Source of the DNA: Simmondsia chinensis
Taxonomy: Eukaryota > Streptophyta > Magnoliopsida > Caryophyllales > Simmondsiaceae
Direction: 5' to 3'
Assembly (NCBI GenBank): GCA_018398585.1
Contig: JAGTTD010000010.1
Span: forward strand, 4,233,501 to 4,297,500
Length of the DNA: 64,000 bases
This document shows positions 45,965 to 55,514 of the stretch, piece after piece. Under the pieces are notes generated by a model. The model did not search any database, was not told the DNA's origin, and was given only the letters and a program-made list of their open reading frames with translations. Both the position numbers and the translations under genes were made by a program. Position 1 is the first letter of the stretch, and every line of letters begins with the position of its first letter.

Positions 45965-46500
45965 TGTTTATATTTTAGTATCCCAACTTTTTTTTGAAAT
46001 AATTAAAAAGATTCTAATCTTTTGATTTATTAAAAATGTTCCTAAATTTTTGTTGTGTTAATAAAAAAGCTCCTAATTTTTTATAGTATTAATAAAAAGT
46101 CCACTTTTCAATATAATAATGCCATTTTTTGTTGACCGAGCTGAAGTGACAACTTTATTTTATTAATGTTACAATAAAATGGCAAAAACACCCTTCAATA
46201 ATCATACGTTTAACAAATTAAGCGAAAATAAATAGTTTCTACATAATATAACATATCAAATTTTGTACTTATAAAGTAAAAATAAGAGTATCAAAAGGTA
46301 CTTTTACCATTTACTATACCATTAATAAAAAAACAGTTGCCCGATCAACTCTATCAATGGAAAATAACGCCATCACGCTGGAGATGGGCTTTTTTATAAA
46401 TACGACAAAAACTTAGGGCCTTTGTAATAATTTAAAAATGTCAGGGTCCTTTTTATTATTTCGAAAAATATCGGGTATTAAAATGTAAATAAATATTAAA
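45965..46500. mobile_element. Foldback MITE with long inverted arms, copy 2
   Basis: Left arm TTTATATTTTAGTATCCCAA, AATAATTAAAAAGATTC, GTTGTGTTAATAAAAAAGC; right arm TTTATAAATACGACAAAAAC, TTGTAATAATTTAAAAATG, TCGGGTATTAAAATGTAAAT. The arms pair over 100 bp or more. Same family as 31625-32135. Confidence 0.7.
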
Positions 46501-47620
46501 TTAAGCATATCTATACCCTCACAATATTAAAAATAAATTTAGTTTAGTTTAGCTTAAATGAGCTCATATAAAATTTAATTAGCAGTGTATTGTCTTGAAA
46601 ATTCACATAATCATTTGAGTATAGAGTGACAAATATACATGATAATATACGTATAATTTTATATGATCACATTTATTGTATATACCCTTATGTTTTATAG
46701 TTTTATATAACTAATTTTAATGCAAATACTAATTATACTATACATATAGTAGAATCTTACAATTTTCAATTCAATCTTACATTCCAGTTCTGAAAGCCCT
46801 ACATAAGCATTCTTCCTATTATAACTTTATAAGTTGGTCTACGACGGAATCAGACCTAATATATTTTGAAATTATATTTATACATTTCATACGATAACAC
46901 ATAAAAATAAATGTTATTATATCTAATTAAAATTAATATTTTTCGTTGCACCGCATTCTTAGATTCTCTCTTGTCTACAAGCAAGATGCCTTTAGTACTT
47001 TACACAATTTAAATATTCAAGCGGCTAAACATTATTAACAATGACAACAGTAATTTATTATAAAAAAATACTTTTTATATTACCAATAATTGATGTTGGG
47101 CAGCTAATAAACGCATCAAGCCTGCTTGAACTCGACTCAATTAAGTTTGCGAGTTCTCAAAACGAACATGGATGGACCGTAACCATTTTAAGTACAAGTA
47201 ATTTATCGAATATTGAGTTCGTTTATGATACAATACAAACTATAGTGGTTAAGTGAGGGTTAGTTTAAGTATCAATAAGTTTAGCTAAGTACTTTAATAC
47301 CAACTATACCTCTCTCCAAACTGTATGAAATATAGGGGTCTTCATTGTAGAAGAAAAGTGTGGATGAATTTTTTAAGGCTCCCTCTCTCCCTCGGCCTCC
47401 CTCCCCCTTCCTTTCGACTCTCTCTCTTTCCCTCCTACCTTTCATTATCTTATAGCTTATGCCCATAAATTCTTATATTTTTGTACAGATTATACCGAGT
47501 TGTTACGAATATATACTATCTTTTGAGGTTAGTCGATTGATTGGTTCGTTGATTAGTTGAATAGACTGGTTGATTCTTTTTGGATTGATTTGGTTCGTAT
47601 TAGTTTACGCCCACGCATGG
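46501..47620. other. AT-rich intergenic DNA between MO-A and MO-B
   Basis: AT-rich, with a CTCTCTCCCTCGGCCTCCCTC pyrimidine tract at 47380-47430. The 71-codon frame at 47041-47256 has no recognisable domain and AT-driven composition; I do not support it. Confidence 0.4.
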
Positions 47621-47628
47621 GCTATGCA

Positions 47629-48171
47629 TAGGGGTGTAAACGAGCTGAGCTGAGTCGAACACCCCCTTGTTCGAACTCAAGCTCGATAAGGGTTGTCGAT
47701 CTCGAGTTCAAGCCGAGCTCTTATTGAGGTTTTGAACCATTGTTCGAGCTCGGTTCAATAAAAAATTTTTATGCTCGATACTCGGCTCAGCTCGATAGGC
47801 TAATCGAGTCAATTTGAGCTCATTATTGAGCGAAATCGAGCTTATAACCAAGTCGAGCTCCTTATCGAGCTAAGCTATTCTAGTCATTGTCAAACTATGT
47901 TCCAGTTAATACTAACTACTGACGAGAGCTTAACGAGCTTTTAATGAGTTCTTATCGAGCCCCTGAGATGTCAACTTTTAATGAACTCTTACCAAGCCCC
48001 AAACGACCCCTTATCAAAATGTTCGCAAATGTCAACAAGTAAAGCACCCCCTTTTTGAACTCTGCTCATTAAGCTTATTGAGCTTGCTCGAACTCGTTAC
48101 GAACACAAATAAATCGTAATTGATTTTGATCACAAATAGCTTATCAAATGTTCGGTTCGTTTACCCCTCTT
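47629..48171. mobile_element. hAT-like MITE, intact ends, just upstream of MO-B
   Basis: Left end TAGGGGTGTAAACGAGC and right end TTCGTTTACCCCTCTT are inverted copies. Flanks GCTATGCA (47621-47628) and GCTAAGCA (48172-48179) are an 8-bp duplication with one mismatch. The interior is built of GAGCTCGATA/TCGAGCTT words. It ends about 105 bp upstream of the MO-B TATA box, so it forms part of the proximal promoter. Confidence 0.75.
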
Positions 48172-48275
48172 GCTAAGCATCGGCAGCCACATGGACTTCA
48201 TTTTGGGTAATAAAATAATAATGGCAGCCCACATTGACTTCGTTTACACCTCTCTGTGGCGGGCGGTGGAGTTTC

Positions 48276-48283
48276 TATAAATA
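48276..48283 (+). promoter_or_regulatory. TATA box of MO-B
   Basis: TATAAATA in a GC-richer stretch, followed by a plausible start near 48305-48310. The leader appears to be split: donor CGGTAGGT at 48354 and acceptor TTTTGTAG ending at 48743 would remove a 390-bp leader intron, leaving about 28 untranslated bases before the ATG at 48772. Confidence 0.6.
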
Positions 48284-48771
48284 CAAGAATGCCCACCGCC
48301 TGTTTGTAGAAACTCCTGAAAGACACTCAGAAACCAAGTGTTTTGATCTTTCGGTAGGTTTAGTATCTTGTTTTGTGTTCGTAGTTTTTAGTTTTTGAGA
48401 AATTAGAAAAATATTTATTAGTATTTAGTTTTTTATTTTTAATTTTTTTTTATTTTTAGATCGAAATCACAAACATTGTTTTCTAAACCCGGTTTCCAGT
48501 TTGGTATCTTTTTCTTTCTATAGTTTCTTATTTTTAAGAAAATAGAAAATATAGATTGAAAATGATGTTTCCTAGTATTTAGTTTCTTATTTTTAGTTAA
48601 AAACCTGAAAATAAAATAATTAAAAATTACAAAAATGTTTTCGAAACTCGATTTGTATTGGTATTATTTTCTATTCATAGTTGTTAATTAAAAGGAATAT
48701 TTAAAAAAAAAAAAAATTTTTTTTCTTATTTTTGATTTTGTAGGTTTATTCAAATAAATTGGGAAAGTGAG

Positions 48772-51700
48772 ATGGAAGCTAGTGAAGACATAGTGATAGT
48801 AGGAGGTGGCATTTCTGGCCTTGCTACCGCTTTAGCCCTTCACAGGTACTTCTTGTTATATTACCAAATTATTCTCGAATCTTTACCTATCTACAAGTGT
48901 AAATGAGCGGAGTTAGCTCGTTGTAAAGCTAAGGCTCCGTTTGTTTCTAGCTTGAGCTGAGCTGAGTTGAAACAAATCGTTTAGCTTAATGAGCTAAGCG
49001 GGGCCCAGGGAAGCTTGGGCTCGTAAGCGTGTCTTAATACACTTTATTAGCGTAAGCATGGCCAATCAAGCCAAATTTGAGTCTAACTAAGATCAAAGTG
49101 AGCTTAAATAAGTCTAAATAAGGCGAGTTTAGCTCGAAACTTGCCAAGTTGGGTTCGACCGAAGCCTATGATGAGTCAAGCTTGAGGTTCGCCGAGCTAA
49201 ATGTTGATGAGCTGAGTCTCAACTGAAACTAAAGACACTTTTTGGTAACCAGAGTGTCCTGTCTAGCTTGTATTTACCTTGACTTATACTCGGCTCACTT
49301 GGAAGCTTTTCTACGTGTAGAGGGACAAATTAGGAGTCAGAGTCACAAACCCAGTGGGTACTCGATAGCACTAAGAAACTGTTTGCATAGCTTTAACTGT
49401 GCCACCACTTAAGCCACAATTGGAAATAGGAAATTTATTATCCTCAAGTGAGCCTATAGAGGTAGCACTCTGTAGGGATAAGGCTACGTACATACTCCCC
49501 CCTCCCTCCCGACCTTGCCATGGCAGGAGCCCCTTAGACACTGGAACATTGTCGTTGTTGTAGCGTCCTCAAAAGTGTCCAAATTGTGTTATTCTATAGT
49601 GGATCATAGATTGAAATTCCAAGTTTGCTTGACTTAAAATTATGCTGTTTTGATATATATAAAGGTTGGGGTTGAGAAGTGTGGTACTGGAGTCATCAGA
49701 GAGGCTGAGGGTGACTGGAGTTGCATTCACCACCTGGACCAATGCTTGGCGTGCCCTGGATGCTCTTGGCGTCGCTGATTCCCTCCGCCGCTGCCACCAG
49801 CAGCAGCTCGGGTACTGAGATTCTTAGGAGCTTAAACTAGCTAAGTCAAGTAGAGCATTCCCTTGTTCGACCTTGAGTTTGATAAAGGTTATCGAGCCCG
49901 AGTTCAAAGCCTGGGTTTTATCAAGCTCTTGAACTTCTGTTCAAACTCGATTCAATAAGATATTAATTAGTGTGTTGGATACTTGGTTTGACTTGGCTCA
50001 TTTGCCTAATTTGAGTTGAGTCGAGCTTGTCATTGAGTCGAATTGAGCTCATTAGCAAGCCAAGTTGAGCTTGTAATCAAGCAGAGTTTGCTACCCAGTC
50101 GAGTTATACGAATTATTATTGAGCCTTTATTGAACCATTTTCAAGCTAACACCAATCATTAACAAGCTTCTAAGATCAAGCTTTTTAATGAGATTTTAAT
50201 GAGCCCTATAAAATTATTTGCGAACATTAATGAGAAGGACACCTTTTACTGAGCCTACTCCCAGTCAGCTAGATAAGCTATCCAACTCCCAAAACAACCA
50301 CAAACAAGTCCTTATCGATGTTGAACAAGAGTGGTTCGTCAAACATTTGGTTCCATGACGCCTCTAGTACTTCTATACGCTTTTGTTTTCACAATTTGCG
50401 GATGGCAATAAGTCAGATTTGCTCCAGACCCATTAAAACTCAATCCAAATAGGATCTATAAAGATTTAATGGTTTCTCAAATTTTTACCCTTACCCTTGT
50501 TATCCCTAATTTGGGGTATAAAACAGTTAATAAATCTAATTATTTGTTGCTCCAGTTGTGTACTTAATTTCTTTTAGGGTTGAGAACCCTTCCAAAATAG
50601 TCTCATTGCAAGGTAGCATCCTGTTGGGGTAAGACTACATGCATCTTATCCTCCCCAAACACTTCTTGGTGGGAGCCTCTTTGAAGCACTGGATTATTGT
50701 TGTTGCACAATTGTGTACTTAATTTATGCAGTAAAATCTATGCAGGATAATTGTAATGTCAGCGGAATCAGGAGCAAAAATATCTGAAGTTCCATTCACA
50801 ATCAAGGGAACCAAGTGAGTCATTTTACCTCTCTTCACTGATGATGATTCTAATTGGTTAGATATCGGATTTCACATGTGAGTTCTATAAGAAATTACAT
50901 ATCGAAGCTGTAAGACAGAAGGGATAAACATATAAACCTAATGCCTGTTGAAATTTCATTATTAGAAGCTCTTAGATAATACTGATATTTATCTGTAAAC
51001 AAGTGAAGTTCCATGCCATTATATGACAGATCTTGAGCTAATTGTTAGAGGTAGAATATTTATAAATTGGTTTACATGTTAATGCTATCAGAAAAGAATA
51101 TTGAATTAATAATTGTACGATCAATCAAACTATATAAGACTTGAGAACTTACATTCCCGAAAAGAATCTCAACATGGCATGGCCTTTTATTTGACTTTTG
51201 CATAATCCTCCTTTCGCCATATTATGATGATATGACCCGTGATGGCATGGAATCAAATAAAGGTCATTAAGTGACATAACGATAATTTTGTAACGGATAT
51301 TGAGTTAGTCTTTAGGTTATACATTCACCGTGGCATATTATGAAAATATCTACAATATTGTGACCACGAATATTAACCTTGATCTATTACTCCATGTGTA
51401 ACAATGAATGTGAACTGTGATCCAATTCCATGCTCCAACCTTTTATCTATTCTTTTTTCTTTGTGCTAGTTTATGTTAGGAAATGCACCTCAAAAGGCAA
51501 TGAAAAAATTTCAAGAGAAAATAAAAAAAAACAACACACAAGATTTACTGTGGTTCGGTCAAATATGACTACGTCCACAAAGTTGCAACAATTTCACCAT
51601 TTCTTCGAAGTTTTACAGAGATTTCTTTCTTTTTCTCACACGCCCTTTCAAACCCTAGTCAAGGTTTTATAGGCACATAGAAACCAACTATCAGCCCAAT

Positions 51701-54233
51701 CCTCCAAACCATGGACCTGGCTGATAACCGTACAAAAACGAGGCTCCACATAAGAAGGCCAATAGTATATCATTTTAGTCATATATATATATTATATACT
51801 TAAATTTGTATCAAATACAGTGGAGAACACGAAGTACGTTGTTTGAAAAGAAAGGTGTTATTAGAGACACTTGCAAAAGAACTTCCAGAAGGAAGCATTA
51901 GGTATTCCTCCAAAGTGGTCTCTATTGAAGAAACTGGCCATGCTAAGCTCTTGCATCTTGCTGATGGTACCCTCCTTAAAACAAAGGTACTAAATAACAA
52001 TCTCTTATAAACTAATTATTTTTTATCATATATAATCAACATATAAAAGCAACATTCCCAGTGCCCTAAGGGCTCCCGCCTAAGCAGGGTCTAGGGGGGT
52101 GGACGTACGCAGCCTTCCCCCTTCAGGGTCCGAAGGGAGGCTATCTCTGAGAACCCCCCAACTTGAAGGGTGCAACACGAGAACTTCCTAGGAGGTCACC
52201 CATTTTAGTACTACTCTCGCCCAAGCATGCTTAACTTCGGAGTTCTAATGGGATTCGGTGCTTGCATGTTGGTACCCTCTTAGGTATATATAATCAACAT
52301 ATAAATTAGATATAGAATAAGTGTATCCTTAACATGTTATATATCTTTAAATTTCGAGTCATGGGAATAGGACCCTTCACATGTTAGACCTTTGCTCATG
52401 CAATTTGGGATCCCCGTTTTGGTCAACCAATCATGGAACCTTTACTTGTGGGACACTCTTGGCTAGTGAATATCGGTTATCCTAGTGTTTATGGTGGTAT
52501 GCGATTTATGTTCGGGCCACCCAGAGACAACGAACCACAAATCAGAACAGCAAACATACATTTGAAGGGATTGGGGAAAAATTTTGAATATCGGAATCCA
52601 CGTGGTTCAGCCGAAACCTATGTCCACAAAGGAGGAGCAACAAAAATTCATTATATAAATTAAGGATTATAATTCTTGCTTGCTCTATTACACCAGCACA
52701 AGAGTGCCCTTACCAGCCCTGACCATTTCATGGTTCAAAAACGCCAAACTTGTGGCATATTGGGAGCTACATTATGTGACAATCTTTATATAATGCCACG
52801 CTACTAACTTCAAAGATTATGTGACCGTTGGTGTGCTCAGGTGTTGATTGGGTGTGATGGGGTGAACTCAGTGGTGGCTCAGTGGTTGGAATTCAAGGCA
52901 CCTTCATATGCAGGAAGATCAGCCATTAGAGGCTATGTTGATTTCCCTCAAGGCCATGGCTATGGGTCTAAATTCCTCCAGTTCGTAGGCCAAGGAGTTC
53001 GATACGGTGTCATCCCCTCCTGCCCTACCACTCTGTACTGGTTTTTCGTTTACTCTCCCTCTACCCGAGGTATGTATAACATGCCTATACTTTAAACTTG
53101 GTGGTTCTTTTAATTAGGCAGGTTTGAATCAGTTGAGCTAAACTCGAGCTTATCAAACACTTTGTAGGGGTCAAAGTTTGTTAAGAGTACAAAACAAATT
53201 TCGAACCTTTACCCCTCAACCTCAACGTTTGGGACAACTGGTTCCTTTATATGGTATCAATATTAAATAGTTTCAGCTTAAGGTTTGAGTTGAGCATGTG
53301 CATTATTGACGTTACAAGCCCAATGGTATGTTAGAGTATAAAATCATTCCTGAACTTTCATCCATCAATTATACTTTTGGGATGGTTGGTTCCTTGATAA
53401 GCACATCAAGTTTGTAGAGTTTGAGCTTGGGTTCAGTTCATCTTGTACTCGAGCTTGACTTAGTTCAATTGAGCTTCAATCTTAGCTTCACGAGTTTAAG
53501 AGAACATTGACTCATTTAAGCTCATTTTCGAGATTGGCTCGTTTGATGTCATTGAAGGTTGACTCATCTAAGCTCAAACTCAAGTCATTTAGGGGTGCGG
53601 TTTAGATTTCGTTTAGGCTTGTTTAGATGCATGCAGTACACATATTATGTTACACTGATGCAGTTTCTATTACCTGTTAAACCAGACAAAGATATAGAAG
53701 AAAACCCAGCAAAGATGAAGCAGTTCGTGTTGAGCAATCTTGGAAACATTCCAGACAAAATAAAAAACATTATAGAAACCACAAAACTAGATGATATCGT
53801 TCATTCTCCTTTGCGATTCCGGCCCCCATGGCAACTCCTATGGGGAAACATAAGCAAAGACAACGTATGCATAGCTGGCGACGCTTTCCACCCTATGACA
53901 CCCGATCTTGGCCAAGGCGCATGCTCAGCTCTCGAGGATGCCATCGTTTTGGCTCGGTCCCTTGCCAAAGCCTTGTTGGAAACACCGGGAAGTCAAGCAA
54001 CAGGAAAGTATGCGGAAAACGAAATCGAGAGGATAGAGAATGGATTGAGAAACTATGCAAATGAGAGGAGATGGAGAGGGATTGATCTTATTACTTGTGC
54101 TTATGTTGTGGGTTCTCTACAGCAAAGCTCTAGCAAAGTGATTAGCTTCTTGAGAAGTAAAATTTTGGGACCTTTTCTCTCCGGTTTGTTGGTAAAGAAG
54201 GCTGATTATGATTGTGGAAAGTTGATAGCTTGA
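48772..54233 (+). CDS. MO-B: FAD-dependent monooxygenase, MO1/MO2 type (6 exons, 410 aa)
   Basis: Exons: 48772-48845, 49665-49811, 50746-50814, 51821-51986, 52841-53069, 53686-54233; GT-AG throughout, 1233 bases with stop. The first five exons have the same lengths as in MO-A (74, 147, 69, 166, 229). The last is one exon where MO-A has two. Motifs: GGGISG at 11-16, LIGCDGVNS at 154-162, [15 protein letters not shown] at about 292-306. As in MO-A, this is a flavin monooxygenase of unknown substrate; both products should be soluble or peripherally membrane-bound. The exon 2 acceptor is weak (ATATAAAG with A at -3). Introns carry two plain SINEs, the 5S-headed SINE, TRIM fragments and a plastid-like piece. 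The two genes are head-to-tail tandem duplicates about 4.8 kb apart. Confidence 0.93.
48890..49260. repeat. Degenerate hAT-like MITE sequence in MO-B intron 1
   Basis: Starts AGTGTAAATGAGCGGAG, a worn form of the GGGGTGTAAACGAGC end, and continues with AGCTTGAG/GAGCTAA words. Intron 2 has a similar block at 49830-50350. Confidence 0.5.
49442..49561 (+). mobile_element. SINE copy 12 in MO-B intron 1
   Basis: GAGGTAGCACTCTGTAGGG, GGCTACGTACATACTCCCCC, GACCTTGCCATGGCAGGAGCC and a TTG tail. The 5' part is worn. Confidence 0.75.
50578..50705 (+). mobile_element. SINE copy 13 in MO-B intron 2
   Basis: GGTTGAGAACCCTTCC, AAGGTAGCATCCTGTTGGGG, GACTACATGCATCTTATCC, TTGGTGGGAGCCTCTTTGAA and a TTG tail, close to the canonical Au form. 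It ends about 40 bp before the exon 3 acceptor. Confidence 0.8.
50868..50945 (+). mobile_element. Fragment of the TRIM family A LTR in MO-B intron 3
   Basis: GGATTTCACATGTGAGTTCT and GGGATAAACATATAAACCTA match the first half of the TRIM A LTR. A similar fragment is at 54262-54335, just downstream of MO-B (TTTTACATGTGAGTCTAG, GAAGAGATCAACATATAAG). Confidence 0.5.
51470..51680. mobile_element. Possible LTR-retroelement fragment in MO-B intron 3
   Basis: AAAAACAACACACAAGATTT followed by ACTGTGGTTCGGTCAAATA is a word order I associate with LTRs of plant Copia elements. No termini or coding region are seen. Confidence 0.3.
52048..52285 (-). mobile_element. Composite 5S-headed SINE, copy 14 (type copy), MO-B intron 4
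   Basis: On the - strand: a 5S rRNA-derived head of about 120 bp (CACCGAATCCCATTAGAACT, CCGAAGTTAAGCATGCTTGG, GCGAGAGTAGTACTAAAATG, GGTGACCTCCTAGGAAGTTC, CGTGTTGCACCC), then the Au-like body (TTCAAGTTGGGGGGTTCTCA, GGCTGCGTACGTCC, GGGTCTAGGGGGG in complement, GCGGGAGCCC, CACTGGG) and a short tail. Flanks ATATATAATCAACATATAAA (52028-52047 and 52286-52305) are a perfect 20-bp target duplication enclosing head and body together. The A-box and C-box regions of the 5S internal promoter are largely conserved. That such a unit is transcribed by RNA polymerase III is inference. Confidence 0.9.
52378..52770 (+). other. Plastid psaB-like insert (NUPT) in MO-B intron 4, degenerate
   Basis: 52387-52500 translates as [12 protein letters not shown] and later NIGYPSVY, resembling the N-terminal part of photosystem I protein PsaB (HAIWDP.FGQP...VNIAYSGVY). 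At 52728, CATTTCATGGTTCAAAAACG recalls the psaB stretch just after. The segment between (52510-52690) does not match what I remember of psaB, so the insert is rearranged or mutated. The 76-codon frame here is not a gene. Confidence 0.55.
53226..53630 (+). mobile_element. TRIM family B copy followed by degenerate GAGCTTG repeat, MO-B intron 5
   Basis: GGTTCCTTTATATGGTATCA (LTR end plus primer site, 53239-53258), AGGTTTGAGTTGAGCATGTGC, then a second LTR TGTTAGAGTATAAAATCATTCC to GATGGTTGGTTCCTTG at 53328-53397. From 53400 to 53630 come GAGCTTGACTTAG-type words of the hAT-like MITE family. Confidence 0.6.
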
Positions 54234-54339
54234 TGGGTCGTTTGCGCTTTTGCGGATGGAGATTTTACATGTGAGTCTAGTAATAAAGACATATTTTAAT
54301 TTTGACGAAGAGATCAACATATAAGTCTCTCTCTATACA

Positions 54340-55131
54340 GGACACGGGCTCAATGGAATTTTTTCTATTAAGATATCATTGTCATTTCTGTTTTAATTTT
54401 GGGTAATTCATTGTTGTTGTAATTTATACAGCATAAGTCATGTTGGTTTTAATTGGGCAATCTGATGTAGTAAGCTTGGTGGCAAACCTGAGAGACTTTT
54501 ACAAAAATAAAAAATGTGCATTTTCTTAGAGTATGTTCGATAATTTTTCTATTTATAGATCTTGATTTTTGTGAAACTAAAAGTGGCGGTTCTAAAAATG
54601 ATAATTGATGGCTTTTGCCTTTTGTTTGAGCTTTTTCCTAATTTGAGGGAAAATCAAAATCTAGAGTGCTCGGCCTGTCTTCAAGTACTGATCTTGCGGG
54701 GTTCTTTTGTGGTGTTGCTATGGCTTTTTTTTTTGTTGTCGATGTGAAGTTGTCTGTCCCCGTCCTTTATGTTTTCTTTTGCCTTCTTTCTTCTTGTTTC
54801 TTGTCTTAGTTTTGTGGTTTCTCGCTCTGTACTTCCAGGCATTTTACGGTTGTATCCAATTATTAAAAAAAATAAAGTGATCGTATTAAAAACCACCACA
54901 AATAAGACGGAAATCCCCAATATCAATACCATCTTTGAAGGGTCGCAACTTATTAGAGTATAAAATCATCCATTCTTAACAGTCACATTAACCCCTATAT
55001 ACACTACTCCTAGCTGGGTGTTCTGAGCATCAAGTGAAACAAAATCTCTTCCTCTCTCTTTCTCTAATTCACTACTTACAACCTTTGGACAAAGTTCATG
55101 TGGCCCCCCTGCCCAGCAATTAATAAGTACT
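54340..55131. other. Intergenic sequence downstream of MO-B
   Basis: T-rich sequence with a likely MO-B 3' untranslated region in its first part. No element with clear ends and no gene were recognised; the short frames on both strands lack domains. Confidence 0.4.
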
Positions 55132-55136
55132 ACTAA

Positions 55137-55514
55137 TGTAGCACAAAAGGAAAAACAAAAGACTTCAAACTCAACTCTCAATTTTTGAATTTTTGTTCAT
55201 TCAAAAGATATCTCAATAGAGTACATAAGGGTCCTATATATAGAGTAGGAACCCTGAACCAGAAAAGATAAAAAAGTATACTCATAATCTAACTAGAATA
55301 AAAAAATTAAAATCATATTCTAATTAGAAACTCTAATCTAAATAAACTCCAACCAATTTGAATTTAAAACTAAAAGACTCCAAATTAAATAATTTTGACT
55401 TATTCGAATTTAAAACTAAAGGACTCCTAATAAAATTAAATAGAAAAGACTCGTAATTAATCATAAATTCTTCTTGTGTAGTATTTCCCGAAACGCTTCG
55501 ATCATACTACGTCA
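55137..55514 (-). repeat. 3' LTR of chromovirus 2
   Basis: On the - strand starts TGACGTAGTATGATCGAAGC, directly after the purine tract CAATCGCGGGGGAA (55515-55528). It probably ends at the TG (plus strand) at 55137. Its first 80 bases match 61319-61398. Confidence 0.7.

Noticed and set aside
52160..52285. A Cassandra-type TRIM LTR (these carry 5S sequence)
   Set aside because: No TG...CA terminal repeats, no primer site and no second LTR; the duplication is 20 bp, typical of SINE insertion and not the 5 bp of LTR elements.
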